The notes under the pieces are model-generated. The model was not told the origin of the DNA and made no database searches. It saw only the letters and a program-made list of their open reading frames with translations. Shown piece by piece: positions 24,601 through 39,600 of a stretch of 64,000 bases of DNA (position 1 is the first letter of the stretch; each line of letters starts with the position of its first letter). The position numbers and the translations under genes were made by a program. This stretch comes from Mauremys mutica (lineage: Eukaryota; Chordata; Testudines; Geoemydidae): NCBI RefSeq assembly GCF_020497125.1, contig NC_059075.1, positions 31,532,003 through 31,596,002 of the forward strand. The letters are read 5' to 3'.

Positions 24601-27600
24601 TTACAGCAGCTAACAAGATTCCTGATGGCTTCTTAACTATACTGTTTCTAAGACTTGTTAGCAGTGATATCTGAAAACATATCTGGTGTCTGTTCAGTGA
24701 GCTTTTATGGATGCCCTATAGCTGTAGAGTGTGGATGGAATTTTAATTTTTTAGTGATTTGAAGCTTTGAAATTTTTGTCCTAAATAGAGGCATATAAAC
24801 ATAGGGTGCCTTGGAAAATGGTGATTACTTCTTTTCCTTTCTTAAAAGCTGTATATTTTGTATTTCTATATTACCAGTTCATACTTGAAACATACACTGT
24901 GGTGTTCTGTATTTAGCAGTCTGAATGCACAATTTCAATTTACTTGAAATCAAAATTATATGTTCATTCTGTCAACTGGTATTTCTTATTATTAATTTGT
25001 ACCAAAGTTTTAAATTGAAGTATCTTTGGAGTTGTTAGTGAAAACATGTGGGATAGGATTTCAAAATGACAGTGAACAGTTAGAGTAGACTTTAAAAAAA
25101 CACTTCCAGTATTGCGACCAGGACATGGTAACACTGCAGATGTGACTGGCTCAAACATACATGTATAAAATGGATTGACCATTTACAATGGTTGGAGTTG
25201 CTGGACCTTAACAGCATTATAATTTGCTTCAAAGAGGAGGAAAACAGTAATTTTAGAAAGTTTGGTATTGACTTGTCTGGTAGCGTGAAGCGTCACTTAG
25301 AGTTGACATTCATCAGCATATAACCCTGCTGGAAATGTGTGTGTCTGTGGTTAATAACGTTGCTAGCTCAGTTGTTTTTATGACTGAGGAGGGCAACTCC
25401 ATTTAAAAATTGTCACTTCTAGGAATGCTTATTTGCACTTTTTCCAGATTGTCTGTGCTCTTTACTCCATCCCACTTCTTGAAAATAAATTAGGTCTTCA
25501 GGAATGGTAGAAGCTGAAATACTTGGTTCACCAACAATACAGGTTATTAGGGCAGCAACTGTGCAGGCTTCACCATACTGCTATGTAGATTCTTATCCCT
25601 AACCTTTCAAGAAGGAGAGTAGTTACATATCAAGTGACCTTTACCTCTGCCAAGGTTCAAGGAGGCCAGCCGTGATGCCGGTTGTGGCATTTTAGATTCC
25701 TGTCCACATCATATTGTACCACGAGTTCTTTTCACAGGAGTCATGTTTGTGCAAACAGTACTTGTTTAGATGATTTCTGGAGTGTTTGCTGTGGTACAGA
25801 TATAATCATTTCACATAAGTCACGGAACAGCTGGCAGATGGTAACAGTTTTAAGTCACTGCTGGCTAGAGCTGAATTTTTGAACCAGTAACCTACAAGCA
25901 TAGGCGTACTTTGACTTCTGTGTTTGGGGGGCAGCTTGAGGTTAGTCAGGCTAACAGGGCCGCGTATGGGGAAGGCAAATTCCTTGCCTGCCCAAGGCTT
26001 GCAATTTGGGGGCAGAGACAACCTGTACCTGCTGATATTGGGGGTACACAGTTTAAAGGTTGGGGGGTCATGTGACTGCCCCATCCCATACATTGCCTCT
26101 GAGTGCAAGAACCTTCTAGCCCCACTTCACTGGGCCAAAGCAGCCAATCCTGCCAGCTCCTGGGGGGCTGGGGCTGCAGGAACAGGGAATATGTGCCTCT
26201 GGGCTGGGGCTGACCCTAGCCTAGTGGGGAAGGAGGTGAAAAAACTCACAGAAACAACATAACGTTCCCCTCCCCAACTCGTGTGCCCTCACGGACACCT
26301 CAGTGGGAGGAGGTGCGCGGGCACTGTCCCTGTCATAAACAGATAGTTAAGGGTTAAGGTCTGTTTTACCTGTAAAGGGTTAACATGTAGTACCTGGTGA
26401 CCACCTGACCAGAGGACCAATCAGAGATAAGATTTTTTCAAATCTCTGTGGAGGGAAGCCTTTGTCTGTGTGAGAACTGTTTTTGGATTTAACAGAGGAC
26501 AGTCATGTCCCCAAGTTCTCCTGGAGTAGTTTCTACTAATTAATAGTGAGTATTAATTAGAAAGGCGAATTAGTCTTATGATTTGATTTCTATATTTGCA
26601 ATTGTGTGTTTGCTAAAGGAAATGCTTTAGTCCTGTTTGCTGATATTGCTTTTACTGAGAAAAGGGGGAGAGGGGATTCTCTCCAGAGATTGATAAGGTT
26701 ATACCCTATGAGTGTCCAGCTTGGATTCATAGAGATTCTGTATTTTTCTTTTTATTCTTTAATAAATTCTTTTCTTTTCTTTGGACTTGGTTAATTCCTT
26801 CCCTTGGGGAAATTCAGGGGAAGGGGAGGGGGAAGTGGGCTGCTTCCCTGTGTGTGTGAGATTCAAGGAGTTGAATCAGGGGGGAGGGGGAAGGTTCCTC
26901 CTCTGTGAATTGATCTGTGTTCCCAAGGGGGGAAACAGGGGTGTCCCGGCCCACGGAATTGACCGGGTGGTGGCAGCCGAAGGGGAGACCTACCCTAGGA
27001 TTTTGGGGTGGGGGGAAGACATGCGGGTCCTCACTTTGAAACCGCCCAGTTTCAAGTGAGGGTAGACTCCTGACAGTCCCTAACTCAGGCTAAGCACAGG
27101 GAACCTGCTCCCGGTGCCTTCCCTAGCGACCCTACGCCCAGTCCGGGGCAGCTGTGCTCTCTCCACCATGCAGGCTGCTACTGCCTCCCCAGCCAGACTC
27201 TCTCAGGCAGTCACCACGTTGCACAGAGGCAGTGACTGAGAGCAACCACCCTCACCCGGCAGGAGAAGCGGCCCCATACTACCCCCTCTCCTTCCCACCC
27301 AGGCCTGGCTGCTGGGGAGAGGGGCCAAGCAAGCAGGAAACATGCTGAGGGGGAGGCACAGTGTGAGAAGGACAGACCTCTCCTCCTCCTATTTCCCGCA
27401 GGCCCTGCAAGGGCTGCTCAGCGCTCTCAGAAATCAAGGGGGGCAGTGGCACATGACCCTCTGTGCCTCCCCCCATGTGTTGCCTTTGTTGGGGCGGGGT
27501 GATGCCTCCCTTTCTCCCCAAATTACACCTACACCTACAAGTGAAGATCTCTGTAGCTCATTACTTATTCACTAAGCCATTCCTTTTATGTGGGTTTTTT

Positions 27601-30600
27601 ATTTTTGTTTTCTACTTAAAATCTGAGTGAAATGAGAAATGTCCCCTGACCCTGTTAATGGTCTCCATCTCTCATATGTCACTCTGAGTAATGTGCATCT
27701 GGTAGTAAATTTGAAGCCCTCTCCAATTCCTCTGGTTACTAGAATTTCATTTTGCAGCGACTCGGGTGTATTATGGGAAGCCACCAAGCCACTTGAACTG
27801 TCTTTCTGCACATTCAGGATGACCGCTCTGATCAAGTCATGTGTAGAAGGTTCCCTTCATGATCATAAAGGATAGCAATGTTTTTTCTCTGAAAAAAGAA
27901 TTCTAACTAGATTTTCTTGGCATCTTTATTTTATGTCCTATTTGTAATATAACCTCCGTTAGAGAACACAATCAATTTGAAATCTAGTCTTGTTTTAAAA
28001 GCAAAGTTTAGAAATTGTGTTAGGTTCTACCCTAATGCCTTAGTTTTCACCAGACAGTATTTGTGTTTTTACTTATTTTTAACATCCTTTTTCTCTTTTG
28101 TTGCTATGTTTAAAAAAAAAATCCCAAACACACAAACTGCAGTGGAAACTGACTCTACAGGAGAAGGAGCAAAATGGTCTATACACAAAATTCTGTCAAA
28201 TGCACAAAGTAAAAAGCCGGAAAAAATTGAGAGAAAAATGTTTTTCCTCTAATTTCTTTGTTGTAGTAACCTGTGGTGTTACTTATGATAAATATAGATA
28301 CAAATGTTTCAAACAGAAAAGTGATATTTTCATTAACTGTGGGTAGGTCTATACTTACCTGCCGGGTCGACGCGTAGCGTTCGACTTCTCGGAGTTTGAA
28401 CTATCGCGTCTAGATTAGACTTCGAACTCCGAACGCGCTCCCGTCGACTCTGGAACTCCACCACCGCAAATGGCGGTGGCGGAGTCGACGGGGGAGCCGC
28501 GGACTTCGATCCCACGGCGTCTGGACGGGTAAGTAACTCGAACTAAGGTAGTTCGACTTCAGCTACGCTATTCGCGTAGCTGAAGTCACGTACCTTAGTT
28601 CGACCCCCCCCACGCTAGTGTAGACCAGGCCTAAGTGTCTAATCCTAAAGTGGTGGTGTTATTGGGCCCCCTACTTTCTTTTTTGTGTGCTGCAGTAATG
28701 TTTATTTTTAAAAGAAACATTGCTCTCTATTTCTTCTCTCCTTTTAAATATGGGGTCTTATCCTGCCCTGTGCTATGGCGGGAAAGGGATGACTGGAAAA
28801 TTCCTGCACAGCAGCGAAGCAGGATACCCTCCTACCTTTTTCTTGAGTGCCTGTAGTTGGACAGGCTGACTCATCTGCCTGGTCCCCAGGGAGGTACAGA
28901 ATACTGGGTTGTTGAGAGTGTGATCAGATTTCTGGATTCTGCAACACTCACTGGAGGGTGTGCAACAGTAAGATTCACTCCACTGTACATTCCCTTTCCT
29001 TGAGGTCTAGCCTTCAGCATCATCCTGCCCTGCATCAGTGGGATGGCTCGGGTGCCTGTCATGAAGCTGGCATCGTTCTTCTCATTGTCACTGTAAAGCA
29101 CATTGAATTTTTAATGTAAAATAAGATCCCCATAGTTAATTGTGAGAAATTGAGTTCTTAGTGCAAATAACTCTTCTATAGGTGTCTCTGGCATGGACCT
29201 GGGATTAAACGTAATTAATGAGAATTCTTACTTTTCACTTCATCCACTTCTAAGATTGCACTGAAGGTACATAGTCTGCTTGCACTAAAAGGACTCTGTG
29301 CAAAACCAAAAGGTGTTTCTGTTTAACCCAGGGTTGTTAAGAGCAATGACTTTATAACCAATCCAGTGTGGGAGGGACAGAAGACTGGCACGTCCTCCTA
29401 TGTCAAAATATGAACCAATGACAAGTCAAAAAGAGATCTGAATGTATAGTAGTTAACATGTCTTAATAGACTAACTGTGTTTCGATTTTTTTCAGGGCCC
29501 ACAGTTTGTCTCCAACAGATCATCTCGCAGCATTTTATCTGGCACTGCAGCTTGCCATCTCTAGACAGGTTAGTTCTACTTGTCAAATATATTAAAACTC
29601 CACATCGTGATATGAAGATAGAAATTCTGACCTGTGTAAATGGACACAGCAATGGTAAACAGCAAACAAAAGAATTCATGTGTTTTCATAGCCTGGTGCA
29701 AGCTTTGTTCACCAATGTATAATATACCATTAAGGAGCATCAGCCATTTTTAACAATGGAATATTTTATTATCCTAAGGATCCAATTACTCTTTCTGTGT
29801 GCACTCGTTATAAATTCTGATCATCTGTTACATGATTTATATCTGTCCTCGGAGTATTGAATTCTGTACCTAGACATGCTTAATTCCACTTCCTCATTTA
29901 ATGAATAGATGGTTTCTGCTCTTTCAGGGCCGGCTCCAGCTTTTTTGCCACCCCAAGTGGTGAAGCCAAAAAGAAAAAGATAAAGCCGTGATTGGTGGCA
30001 CTTCAGCAGCAGCTCTACCGCGCTGCTTCATTATTTGGCAGCAGTCCCTTGGCTCCGAGAGGGACTGAGGGACCTGCTGCCGAATTGCCACCGAAGACCC
30101 AGACCCCTTCCCATTGGCCGCCCCAAGCACCTGCTTCCTTCGCTGGTGCCTGGAGCCGGCCCTGTGCTCTTTCCCTGCAGGCCCTGCACTGTGGCTAACA
30201 TCAATACAGGGAGCATTTCTCTCAGAGTCTGTCAGTGTTGCCCTTTAATCCAGTATTCTGCCACAGCATACCCAGCCCTAAGGGTCAGAAGTAGGAGACT
30301 AGGAATCAAATTCTTGTGCCTCATGGCCATGTAAAAGTACATGTTCTCTGAATACTTGTGGATGGTTTGCTTGTTGTAAACAGTACTACAAATATCTGTT
30401 TAAAAAGAAAAGAAAAATCTTATAAATCTGCAGAAAGAGGTGGGAGTTAAGATGTGTTCTTAAAACACAACCTGAATCATGTCCTTGTACAGCTGTTACA
30501 TTTAAAGGAGCTAGAATTGTATCTTGCATTGCATTAATTTGTGTAATATATAGCTGCTTTCTATATGTCATTGTGGGCTTTTTCCTGTGTCAGGTTTATT

Positions 30601-33600
30601 TTAGGAGCTAGATTGGAGCAGAGTAGTTTACATACTCTAGGTGACTACTTTTTATTGCTAATGAACAGCAAAAATGTCACATTGGAGAAGAATGGACTGT
30701 GTTATGATATCACAGGTTTCTGTAGCAGGTTATTGTAAGCCTGGCTCTTACACCCCAGAAATGTAGTAGGGAGAGACTAGAATCAGGTGGAAAAGAAACT
30801 CCAACAAATAGTGCTGGATAAAATATGGAAAAAAGAAAAGCAAAAAACTGCTTAATGTTGGACATTGGAGGCTTGGATCAGGAAGTTAAAGGACTTAAAG
30901 ATCCAGATCCACAAATTAGGAAAGGAAAAAATAGATTGGAGAAGAAAAGGAGATACACAAGGTACATGCAGTGCAATCCAATGAGGCGTTTTTGGAGAAA
31001 AATAAAAGCTGTGAGGAAATGAGGGAGGAACATAACTAGCTTGTAGAACAAGTAGCAAACTTACAGGATGAGTTGTGGAGATACCAGCATAATGGGAGGC
31101 AGGACCCAGAAGCATTTTCCTTAGGTTTCACTGTAGCCATGGGATATATCTGTGCAGCAGGGCCTGTGCAAGTTGCTACTGCTCCCCTGCTTTGGACACT
31201 GCTAAAACAAGATACCTGCAGGCTGAGTTGAATAATATATCCAGAGGTTATGGGCATGCCCCTGATCCCCCTGCTCCAATTATAGTTCAGGTAGAAGGGG
31301 AAGGGAACAATGGTGGAAAGATTGTTACTGAAAAGAATCATCTTGAAAAAGATGAACCACTTAAATAAGCAGGATTGAGATAAGTTATGGCAGAGATCTT
31401 TGGGGCGTTTATGGTAGCAGGTTATAGGTCATACTATTGATGACTCAAATTTAGGGGCACAGTTGGCATGAGTACTGTATAATTTAAGATCAACTCAAGC
31501 GGAAGCATTGGATGTGAAGCTTCTCCTGGAGGAAGGTCCACATGAGCTAGCAGATCGCCTCCTTTGGAGGTGGAATTTCTGAGAGTATAATGTGCATAAT
31601 ATACTAGCAAGAGGAGAGCAAGCGCACATTGAAGTGGCATGAATGGTGCTTCCCCAGAATGCAAGAAATTTCTTGCAGTTCAACCCTGATCCCAATCATT
31701 TGGACAGTTTCTTAGCCAGAACTGAGTGCTGGTTGGGGTTGAATAAATCAGCAGTGTCAGTAGCTGAAGCTAACTTTTCCAAGTGGAATCTGGCCCCAAG
31801 GGCAAGAGATTCTGGGTGAGGGACAAGGAGATCAGGAACATGGAAGACTATGGGTGCCCTTTTGGCAGCCTGAAAAAGAGAAGGAGCAACTGGAGGAGGA
31901 AGTAAAAATATTGAAAGCTCTGCAGGGGTGTCCACCTGCTGAGAAAGCTCATCCAGTGAACTCCCAATAGGGTTTCCAGACTTCTGCACCTCAGCTGTTC
32001 TTCATATTTCCCCTTTCACAAGATGGCCCATGGTAAAAACCACTATATCGGAATTGGAAAAGAACATGTTACTAAATAGCCATGGAACAAAAGATTAGGG
32101 ACAATACTGTACAGGCATTGGAAATACATTGGTGGGCTGTACCAGAGAAGGTGAGCTTGCACCCCCTGGGTTTGAGCCTGATATTAATGGTAGTTCAAAT
32201 TATTACAATTACTGTTGTCCTGAGAATGTGTTGCTGGGTAATAAGCTTCAAAAAGCACACAAAAAAATCCCAAAATGTAATGAAAATACAACAAATGTTT
32301 AAAAATATTGAAAAAATATTTAAAAACCCCCAAAGGCAGTGGAATGTCAGTCTGGCTTGACGTGAGTAATTAAACATGGGGGAGGCCTCATTTCTTGGAA
32401 GACAGGTTTAGGGAAGTAAATAGATGAGCAGGCTGAAAACAGTTGTGTAACTAAATTAGGAAAATGGCTCAGTCAACTATGAGACAGAATGTCTGAACTA
32501 GCTAAGGTATGGGGAGGGAATGCCTAGGGAACCATTTGCAAAGAACAAGATAACAATGGACAAGATATGCTGAAAATGTAAAGATGAGGTAAAGAGTAGG
32601 TTGAACATGGCCAGTGCGTAGACACAGCATGCTGTACGAGAATTGGTTCCTACCAAGTATTTGGTAATCCCCAAATTTGTAATGCAATGTATAGTAAATG
32701 CAGTGAGATGTGTAGATGTATATAAAGGGAGAGGGTTTCTGTGTAACTTTGGATCTGTGATGTACCCTGCATCCATACTCTGTGTTTGGGTCTAATCAGC
32801 TCAGCGTAGCTTTGCTGCATGCCAAATAAAGATACCTGAGTGAAGTCTCGAGTTGAACTGAGTTCCTGGGAAGCTGAGTGGAAAGAGATCTTGGAAGGAA
32901 TCCCAACTGTTATGAGTTTGCCAGAATTTCCTTTTTACTTCAGAAGCACATTGCTTTATGAAATGCAATTTTACATTGTACATTCATTTCAACACTTTAA
33001 GCATTTGTTTAAACAAAAGCATATATAACTTTGGTGATTATGGGGAGTTATAAAGAAGAAAGATGACTCTGAAATCTAGCTGTGTGCTTATTCAGATATA
33101 CTTGAGCTGAAGTTAAAATAAAATATCTTTTGAGCATCATTAAAAAGAGATTTAAAATGTTGTAAATGGGAGAAAAGGAATGAATTAGATGCAATGGTCT
33201 GGTATTGACTGCTATGCATAAATTTAAACACATTTTATCTCATTTCAGAGGTTGATTTATTACTTTGGAGCTTTTAATGTTCACTGTAAAATGTCAAGTC
33301 TGCTTGTATATGTCTGGTTAGTATTTTATGTGAGCCTATACAGCTTTGCATAATTTCTACAAGTATTACATGTACTTTGAATGTTTATATACATGCAGTG
33401 AAATTATAGCAAGTGGTATTTCTAATAATAACTCTTCTCAGCATTTTTTTTACTCAGATACCAGAAGCTTTAGGTTATGTTCGTCAGGCTCTTCAACTTC
33501 AAGGAGATGATGCCAACTCTTTGCATCTCCTTGCACTCTTGCTGTCAGCCCAGAAACACTATCATGATGCTTTGAATATAATTGACATGGCCTTGAGTGA

Positions 33601-36600
33601 ATATCCAGAAAACTTCATGTGAGTACTTTCAGTGCATCTATTTCCATATACCCTATTTCACAACTTCTGAATTTTGTTGGATAGTAGTAGGCTCCCTATC
33701 TCATTAATGGTAAGAGAGGTTATTTTTGAAGATTGCAATCTTTTTTATTTTAGTTTTCTTTTTTTCTCCAATGCATTGTAATTGTTTTCAATACTATTGC
33801 TGTTTCTTAGCATTTTAGGCTTTTTTAAATGTTGAAAATAGGTTTCAAACAGCTGCCCTGTATTTTTGGTGGTATTCCATATACTGGTTATTTGTTTTAA
33901 AATTTTCCCACTTAGCATGTTTTACAATATTGTCCTGGGTTGTATATTTTTATGTAGCAATCTAAAAAAGCTTATATGATACTTTAACAAAAAAAAATGT
34001 AGTTTCATAAGGTCGTCTTCTAAGGATAAAAATCCACTAATGTGTTTATTGTATAAAAGTCGCTGTGCTACTTTGTCTGTGTTTAATGGCCAGTCATCAG
34101 GAATCAACAGGTGCATAATTAAACAACTGAAGTGGAAGAAGCACAAATTTGGTGGAAGGTTCTTTGTCATATTAAAAACAATTCATTTTTTGTTGTGCAT
34201 ACTCATTGTATTTTGCTTGGGACACACACAAGCACCACAGTTTCCTTTGTTGTTGGATGACATCCCTTAAATATAGTTGGATTTCATAATTCTGTAAAGA
34301 TGCATTTAAATTCAGTATAAAATTAGTATATATTTCAGTGGAACCCACAATATGGTCAAAAGTTTCAGCGTGAAATCATAACACTACTGAAGTCAATGGC
34401 AAAACTCCCTTTGACTTCAGTAAGACCAGCAATGTTTTATTCTGATAAAGAAGTTTCAGTGTCAGCTACTCCAGGTTATGATCCACAGCATTTTAAGCAT
34501 CCTAAACTAAGTTGCTGACAATTCAACATTAATTCAAATGTTTTAAAAATGTATTAGTCTTTATCAGATGCCCATTTAATAGATATGATAGTAATAGAAT
34601 TTTCAGTTTAAAATATAAACTATTTTTAAACTAATATATAACTTCGTGGCAATAAAAAAAATCAATATTTTGAACCAGTTGGAGAGAACAGACTTACCTC
34701 AATTAGAAACTGTTTCCTAATAACATAAAACTGCTGTCACCAAGATTTCTAACAACTTTTTCATTGCCAAATCACAGGGTCTGTATTTCATCCTCATGGA
34801 TCTTATCACTGCTTTTGACCCTCCTTTTTTAAATCTGACCCCTTGAAGCTTTTGAATTTGTGCCTGCTGCTTCTGAGACTGCCCCATACTTGTTTCTTTG
34901 GGTGAGCCCCTTCTCTGTGTAATCTGCTCCTCTCCTGGTTTCAGCTTCCATCTTTATTCTGGTGGCTCTCATATATACTACTCAACTCCTGATCTGTCTG
35001 CTTCTGTCTAATCTCACATCTCAGTCTTGCTCTCTGATGACTACTCTGGAATGACTCACTGTCCGCTTAAATTTAACAATGCCAAAGCTGAATTCCTCTT
35101 CTTCCCTCCCAACTCCTTCATTCTCATTTGCTGTTGACAATTCTGCTATCCTCCCTGTCATTCCATCACCCCATAAATTAGAGGATCATCTTTGACTCAT
35201 CCCTCTCTTACCCTGAACATCCAGGCGGTTTCCAAATTTTGCCACTTATCCCTGCATGAGTCGTCCTCTTTCAGTTCAGACGACAAAATCTCTTATCCAA
35301 ACCCTCATTCTCTCCCATCTTGATTACTGACCTCCCTTATATCCAGGTCACCTCCCACTCCATGTTAAATCCATACAAAGCACAGTTGGTAAGATCACCT
35401 TCATCGCTCCGACCAGGTACCACATCAACCTCACCTCTCCCTTAATCTCTCCAGTTGCTCCCACTGTTGAACTGCATCACTTCAAGTCTTTGTGCACTTG
35501 ACTTCAAAGGCCCTTCACAGCAATATGCCACCCTACTTGTGCAATATTATCACCTACTGCGTTATCTCTTGTCTCCTCTGTTTCACAATTTCAGCATCAT
35601 CTATCCATTTCTCAGATTCGTACACAAACATCTGTGCCTCCTCCAGTTCTTTTCTCAAGAACCAAAAATTTTGAAAGATATTAAACATCATACTTCAGGT
35701 CTTGAGACAGTCTTTAACTATTGAGTGAGGCGGTTGTTTGCATCTTCCTCTGAAGTATCTTGCTATTGTCAGAGATAGGATACTGGACTAGGTGGACTAG
35801 GGTATGATCCAGTATCAGAGGGATAGCCGTGTTAGTCTGGATCTGTAAAAGCAGCAAAGAGTCCTGTGGCACCTTATAGACTAACAGACGTATTGGAGCA
35901 TGAGCTTTCGTGGGTGAATACCCACTTCGTCGGATGCATGTGATCCAGTATGGCAATTCCTTTATTCCTATATGTACATTTCAGTATACGTCTGTGGGTT
36001 TTTCAAATTGAGAAAAGAAAAAGATAAAGAATTGTTTACATTGAATCTTGAGCTTAAACCTAGCTCCACACTAATTCCAACGCACTAAAAAATAAGGGGC
36101 AATCTTTTATTCTTAATTTAGGACAAGATTGTGGTTTTAAGTCACTGGCCAGATTATGTGGTACAGGTCCCTTGGTGGAAAACCTAGTTGGACAGATCTT
36201 AGTGGGCTAGAATTCCTGAAGAGTCTTTGGGAGAGGGGAGAAAGGAAGTCAGTGCAGACATCAGAGTGGGAAATCTGCCAGCCTCTGAAAAAGAATGAAT
36301 TTGAAATTACTCTCCTGTGCTGGTACAGCTGTATCCCTCTTAGTTCCCTTTTTGGGTGGATAATCTGCTTGGTAGCATACCCCATCATGTCATGGCTGGC
36401 CCCTGCAGAGAGTTCAAGGGATGGTGAAATTCCTTATTCTCTGTCTTCTCTCTTGGGCAGCCACAGTGTGGCCCATAATTTAAACCTGGTATTGAATTCT
36501 CCATATCATTATATTATTTTCTACAGGGATTTATCAGCAAAGCCTCAGTTATATGATCAGGTCTTATTACTATATCTTTGACTTGTAAAACATCATGTAC

Positions 36601-39600
36601 AAATACACCTCTACCTCGATATAATGCTGCCCTTGGGAGCCAAAAAATCTTACCACGTTGTAGGTGAAACTGTGTTATATTGAACTTGTTTTGATCCACC
36701 GGAATGCGCAGCCCCGCCGCCCCGGAGCACTGCTTTACAGCATTATATCCAAATTTGTTATATCGTGTGGCGTTATATCGAGGTAGCAGTGTATTTGACA
36801 GTTTTTTTATTCTACAAAAGTGCTTTGGATGTAAGCTGACTCTATTTTCCCTCTCTGCAACTGCTGACAGATGACGCAGCCCCATTCCCTCTCCCCCACC
36901 ACCTGTGAGAAGAGATCCCTATAACACACCTCAAAAGTTGCTAATTTTCAGTATGCTCAAACATTCCTTGATTCATTCTATTTTCTTTAGTATTTAATTG
37001 GGTTTTTTGTACATTTCAATTGTTTTCTATTTTTTCTCTGGGGACACAGGCCAGGATATCCCGAATCTTAGTAAATTAAATAGTATGGGGCTTCTGAGTC
37101 TCCTCGTTGCTGCATATCAGAGACTCCCCTATCAAAGTATAATTTAAAACTTTTTTGCATGTGTGATAAATGAAGTGTGTGGGAGGGGGCGGGGGGGAGG
37201 TAGCTCCTTTTGATGGACACCCAGCCAGCCAGTTAGCTGTAAAATCCCTCTTGGTAGCTGTTCTCTGCATGCTTTACCTGTAAAGGGTTAAAAGTCCCCC
37301 AGGTAAAGAAAAGGAAGTGGGAACCTGACCAAAAGAGCCAATGGGAAGGTAGAACTTTTAAAAATTGGGAAAGAAACTTTCCCTTTGTCTATTGTTCTCT
37401 CTGGGTTGCAGGGACATGGAGCACCAATGCTGTAAGAAGCTTTAAGCCAGGTATGATTATAGATTATCAATTCATACCTCAAACCTACTTATCTGAAGCC
37501 TCAGATATGTAAGTAAAATTAGGGAATGTCTAAAAAGACGCGATTAGGTTTATTTCTGTTTATTTTTTAAGGCTTGTGGACTCCTCTGTACTAACCCCAG
37601 ATGCTTTGTTTGCTTGTCACCTTTAAACTAACCCCCAAGAAAGCTATCTTGGGTGCTTAATTTTTTGAATTGCTCTTTTAAAATCTAGCAAAAGCCTAAG
37701 TTCCAGATGTATTTTCTTCCTTTTTGTTTTTAATAAAATTTACTTTTTTTAAGAACACGATTGGATTTTTGGTGTCCTATGAGGTTTGTGCGTGTTGTTT
37801 AATTAGCTGGTAGCTTTAGTTTTTTTCACAGGTCTTCCCCGGATTGGGGTGGGGGAGAGTGTGTGTGTGTGTAAGGGCTTGAGGGTACCCCACAGGGAGG
37901 AATTCCCAAGTGCTCCTTCCTGGGTTCAAGGGGGTTTTGGCATTTGGGTGGTGGCAACGTTTACCAAGCCAAGGTCACAGAAAAGCTGTAACCTTGGGAG
38001 TTTAATACAAGACTAGAGTAGCAAGTATTAATTTTTAAAATCCTTGCGAGCCCCCACCTTCTGTACTCAAAGTGACAGAGTGGGGATTCAGCCTTGACAG
38101 CATGGATATAGAAGTTGCTTTACAGCTTGTTGAAGATAATCCTCTCTTTGTGGAAAAACTAAATTTAAAAAACAAATACATAGTGTATGTGAATTATGCC
38201 ATTTATTATTTAATTTACATTGTGCATAACTGAATACCACTACATACTACACTGTGTGCCTTCCTGCCATTCTTACGGGGCTTTTGTTTTGTATTTGTTT
38301 TTTTCCAGTCTAGTGGCTTTAATTTCAAGTTTGCATGTGATACCTTCATAAAACACAAGGGAAAGCTGTAAACTGGTAATAGAAGCTGTGCTGATAAAAC
38401 AGTTCTTCCTGGTCCTCCTCTCTTCTTGCTAAGATGCATTTTGCCTAACTGCTGATTGATGGGTGAATGCTAACTGCTGGTGTTCAACATTTTAATCCTT
38501 TAAAATTTGGTGCCTTTCCAAGATTGATTCTCACGCTGGCACCGCGCATGTCAGAAATATGCTATTGGTATATCCCCCAAATTTGCATCTTGGTCTTACA
38601 GGGACCCTGGTTTATTGCTCTAATAGGCAGCCAAGAAAAACTGCTGAACAAACACAGCCATTCATATACACTTTTTGCAGTGTGACCCCTTTGTTAAGAA
38701 ATAGAGAGTTTGCTCCAGGCCCGAGAACCATCCTAAGCAAAAGAAGTCATGGGAGAGAGTGAATACCACATTCTAGTGTTGCCTGCAAGTCATAGCATCT
38801 TCTCCACATGAAGAGTTGACATCTCATTCTTTGCAACATAGGGAGGAAAAAATAAGATGAAGAAGTAATAAATCCACCAGATGGAGGAAGTACATGCTGC
38901 TTAGATCATTTTTCCAGGACGAATTTAAAAGCTGTATGCTTGGCATACCAACATTGCTGCAAGGTATTTTGCTGAAGACAACCATATTCTGTGGTGAAGA
39001 AATGTAACACCTTTCACATCTAGAATTACCTAAAATTTTGAATCTATTACCACACCACTGCGTAACCTAAAGAAAAAGCTTCTACTCCACCCTTTTTCTT
39101 CACAAGTATCAGAATCCAAACTTACACAAAAGGACATAACCTCATCCCATCCCAGCACTCTTAGGCTTTGTCTACACTGGCAAGCGAAAGAGAACATTTT
39201 TGTCGTTTAGAGGTGTTTAAAAAAAACACCCTCCCGAAAGACAAAAGCTTTGTTGACAACAAGCGCTGGTGTGAACAGCGCTTTGTCGGCTGGAGCGCTC
39301 TCTTGCCAACAATGCTAACGCCGCTCGTTGAAGGTGGAATTTTTTTGTCTGTAGGAGCTCTCTCCTACCGACAAACAGCTGCTACACTGCATGCCTTTTA
39401 GCAGCACGGCTGTAGCGGCACAGCCGTGTTGCTGAAAGTTGCATAGTATAGACATAGCCTTAGATTGCTTTCTCATCAAACTCAATCAGCCTACAAACGC
39501 AAAGATACAGACTAGAACATTTCCTCTTGTTGTTATTTCTGCAAAGTTCAACTGTAGGACTTGTCTGCCAAACTATGGCCACAGAGAGATATTGAGTAGT

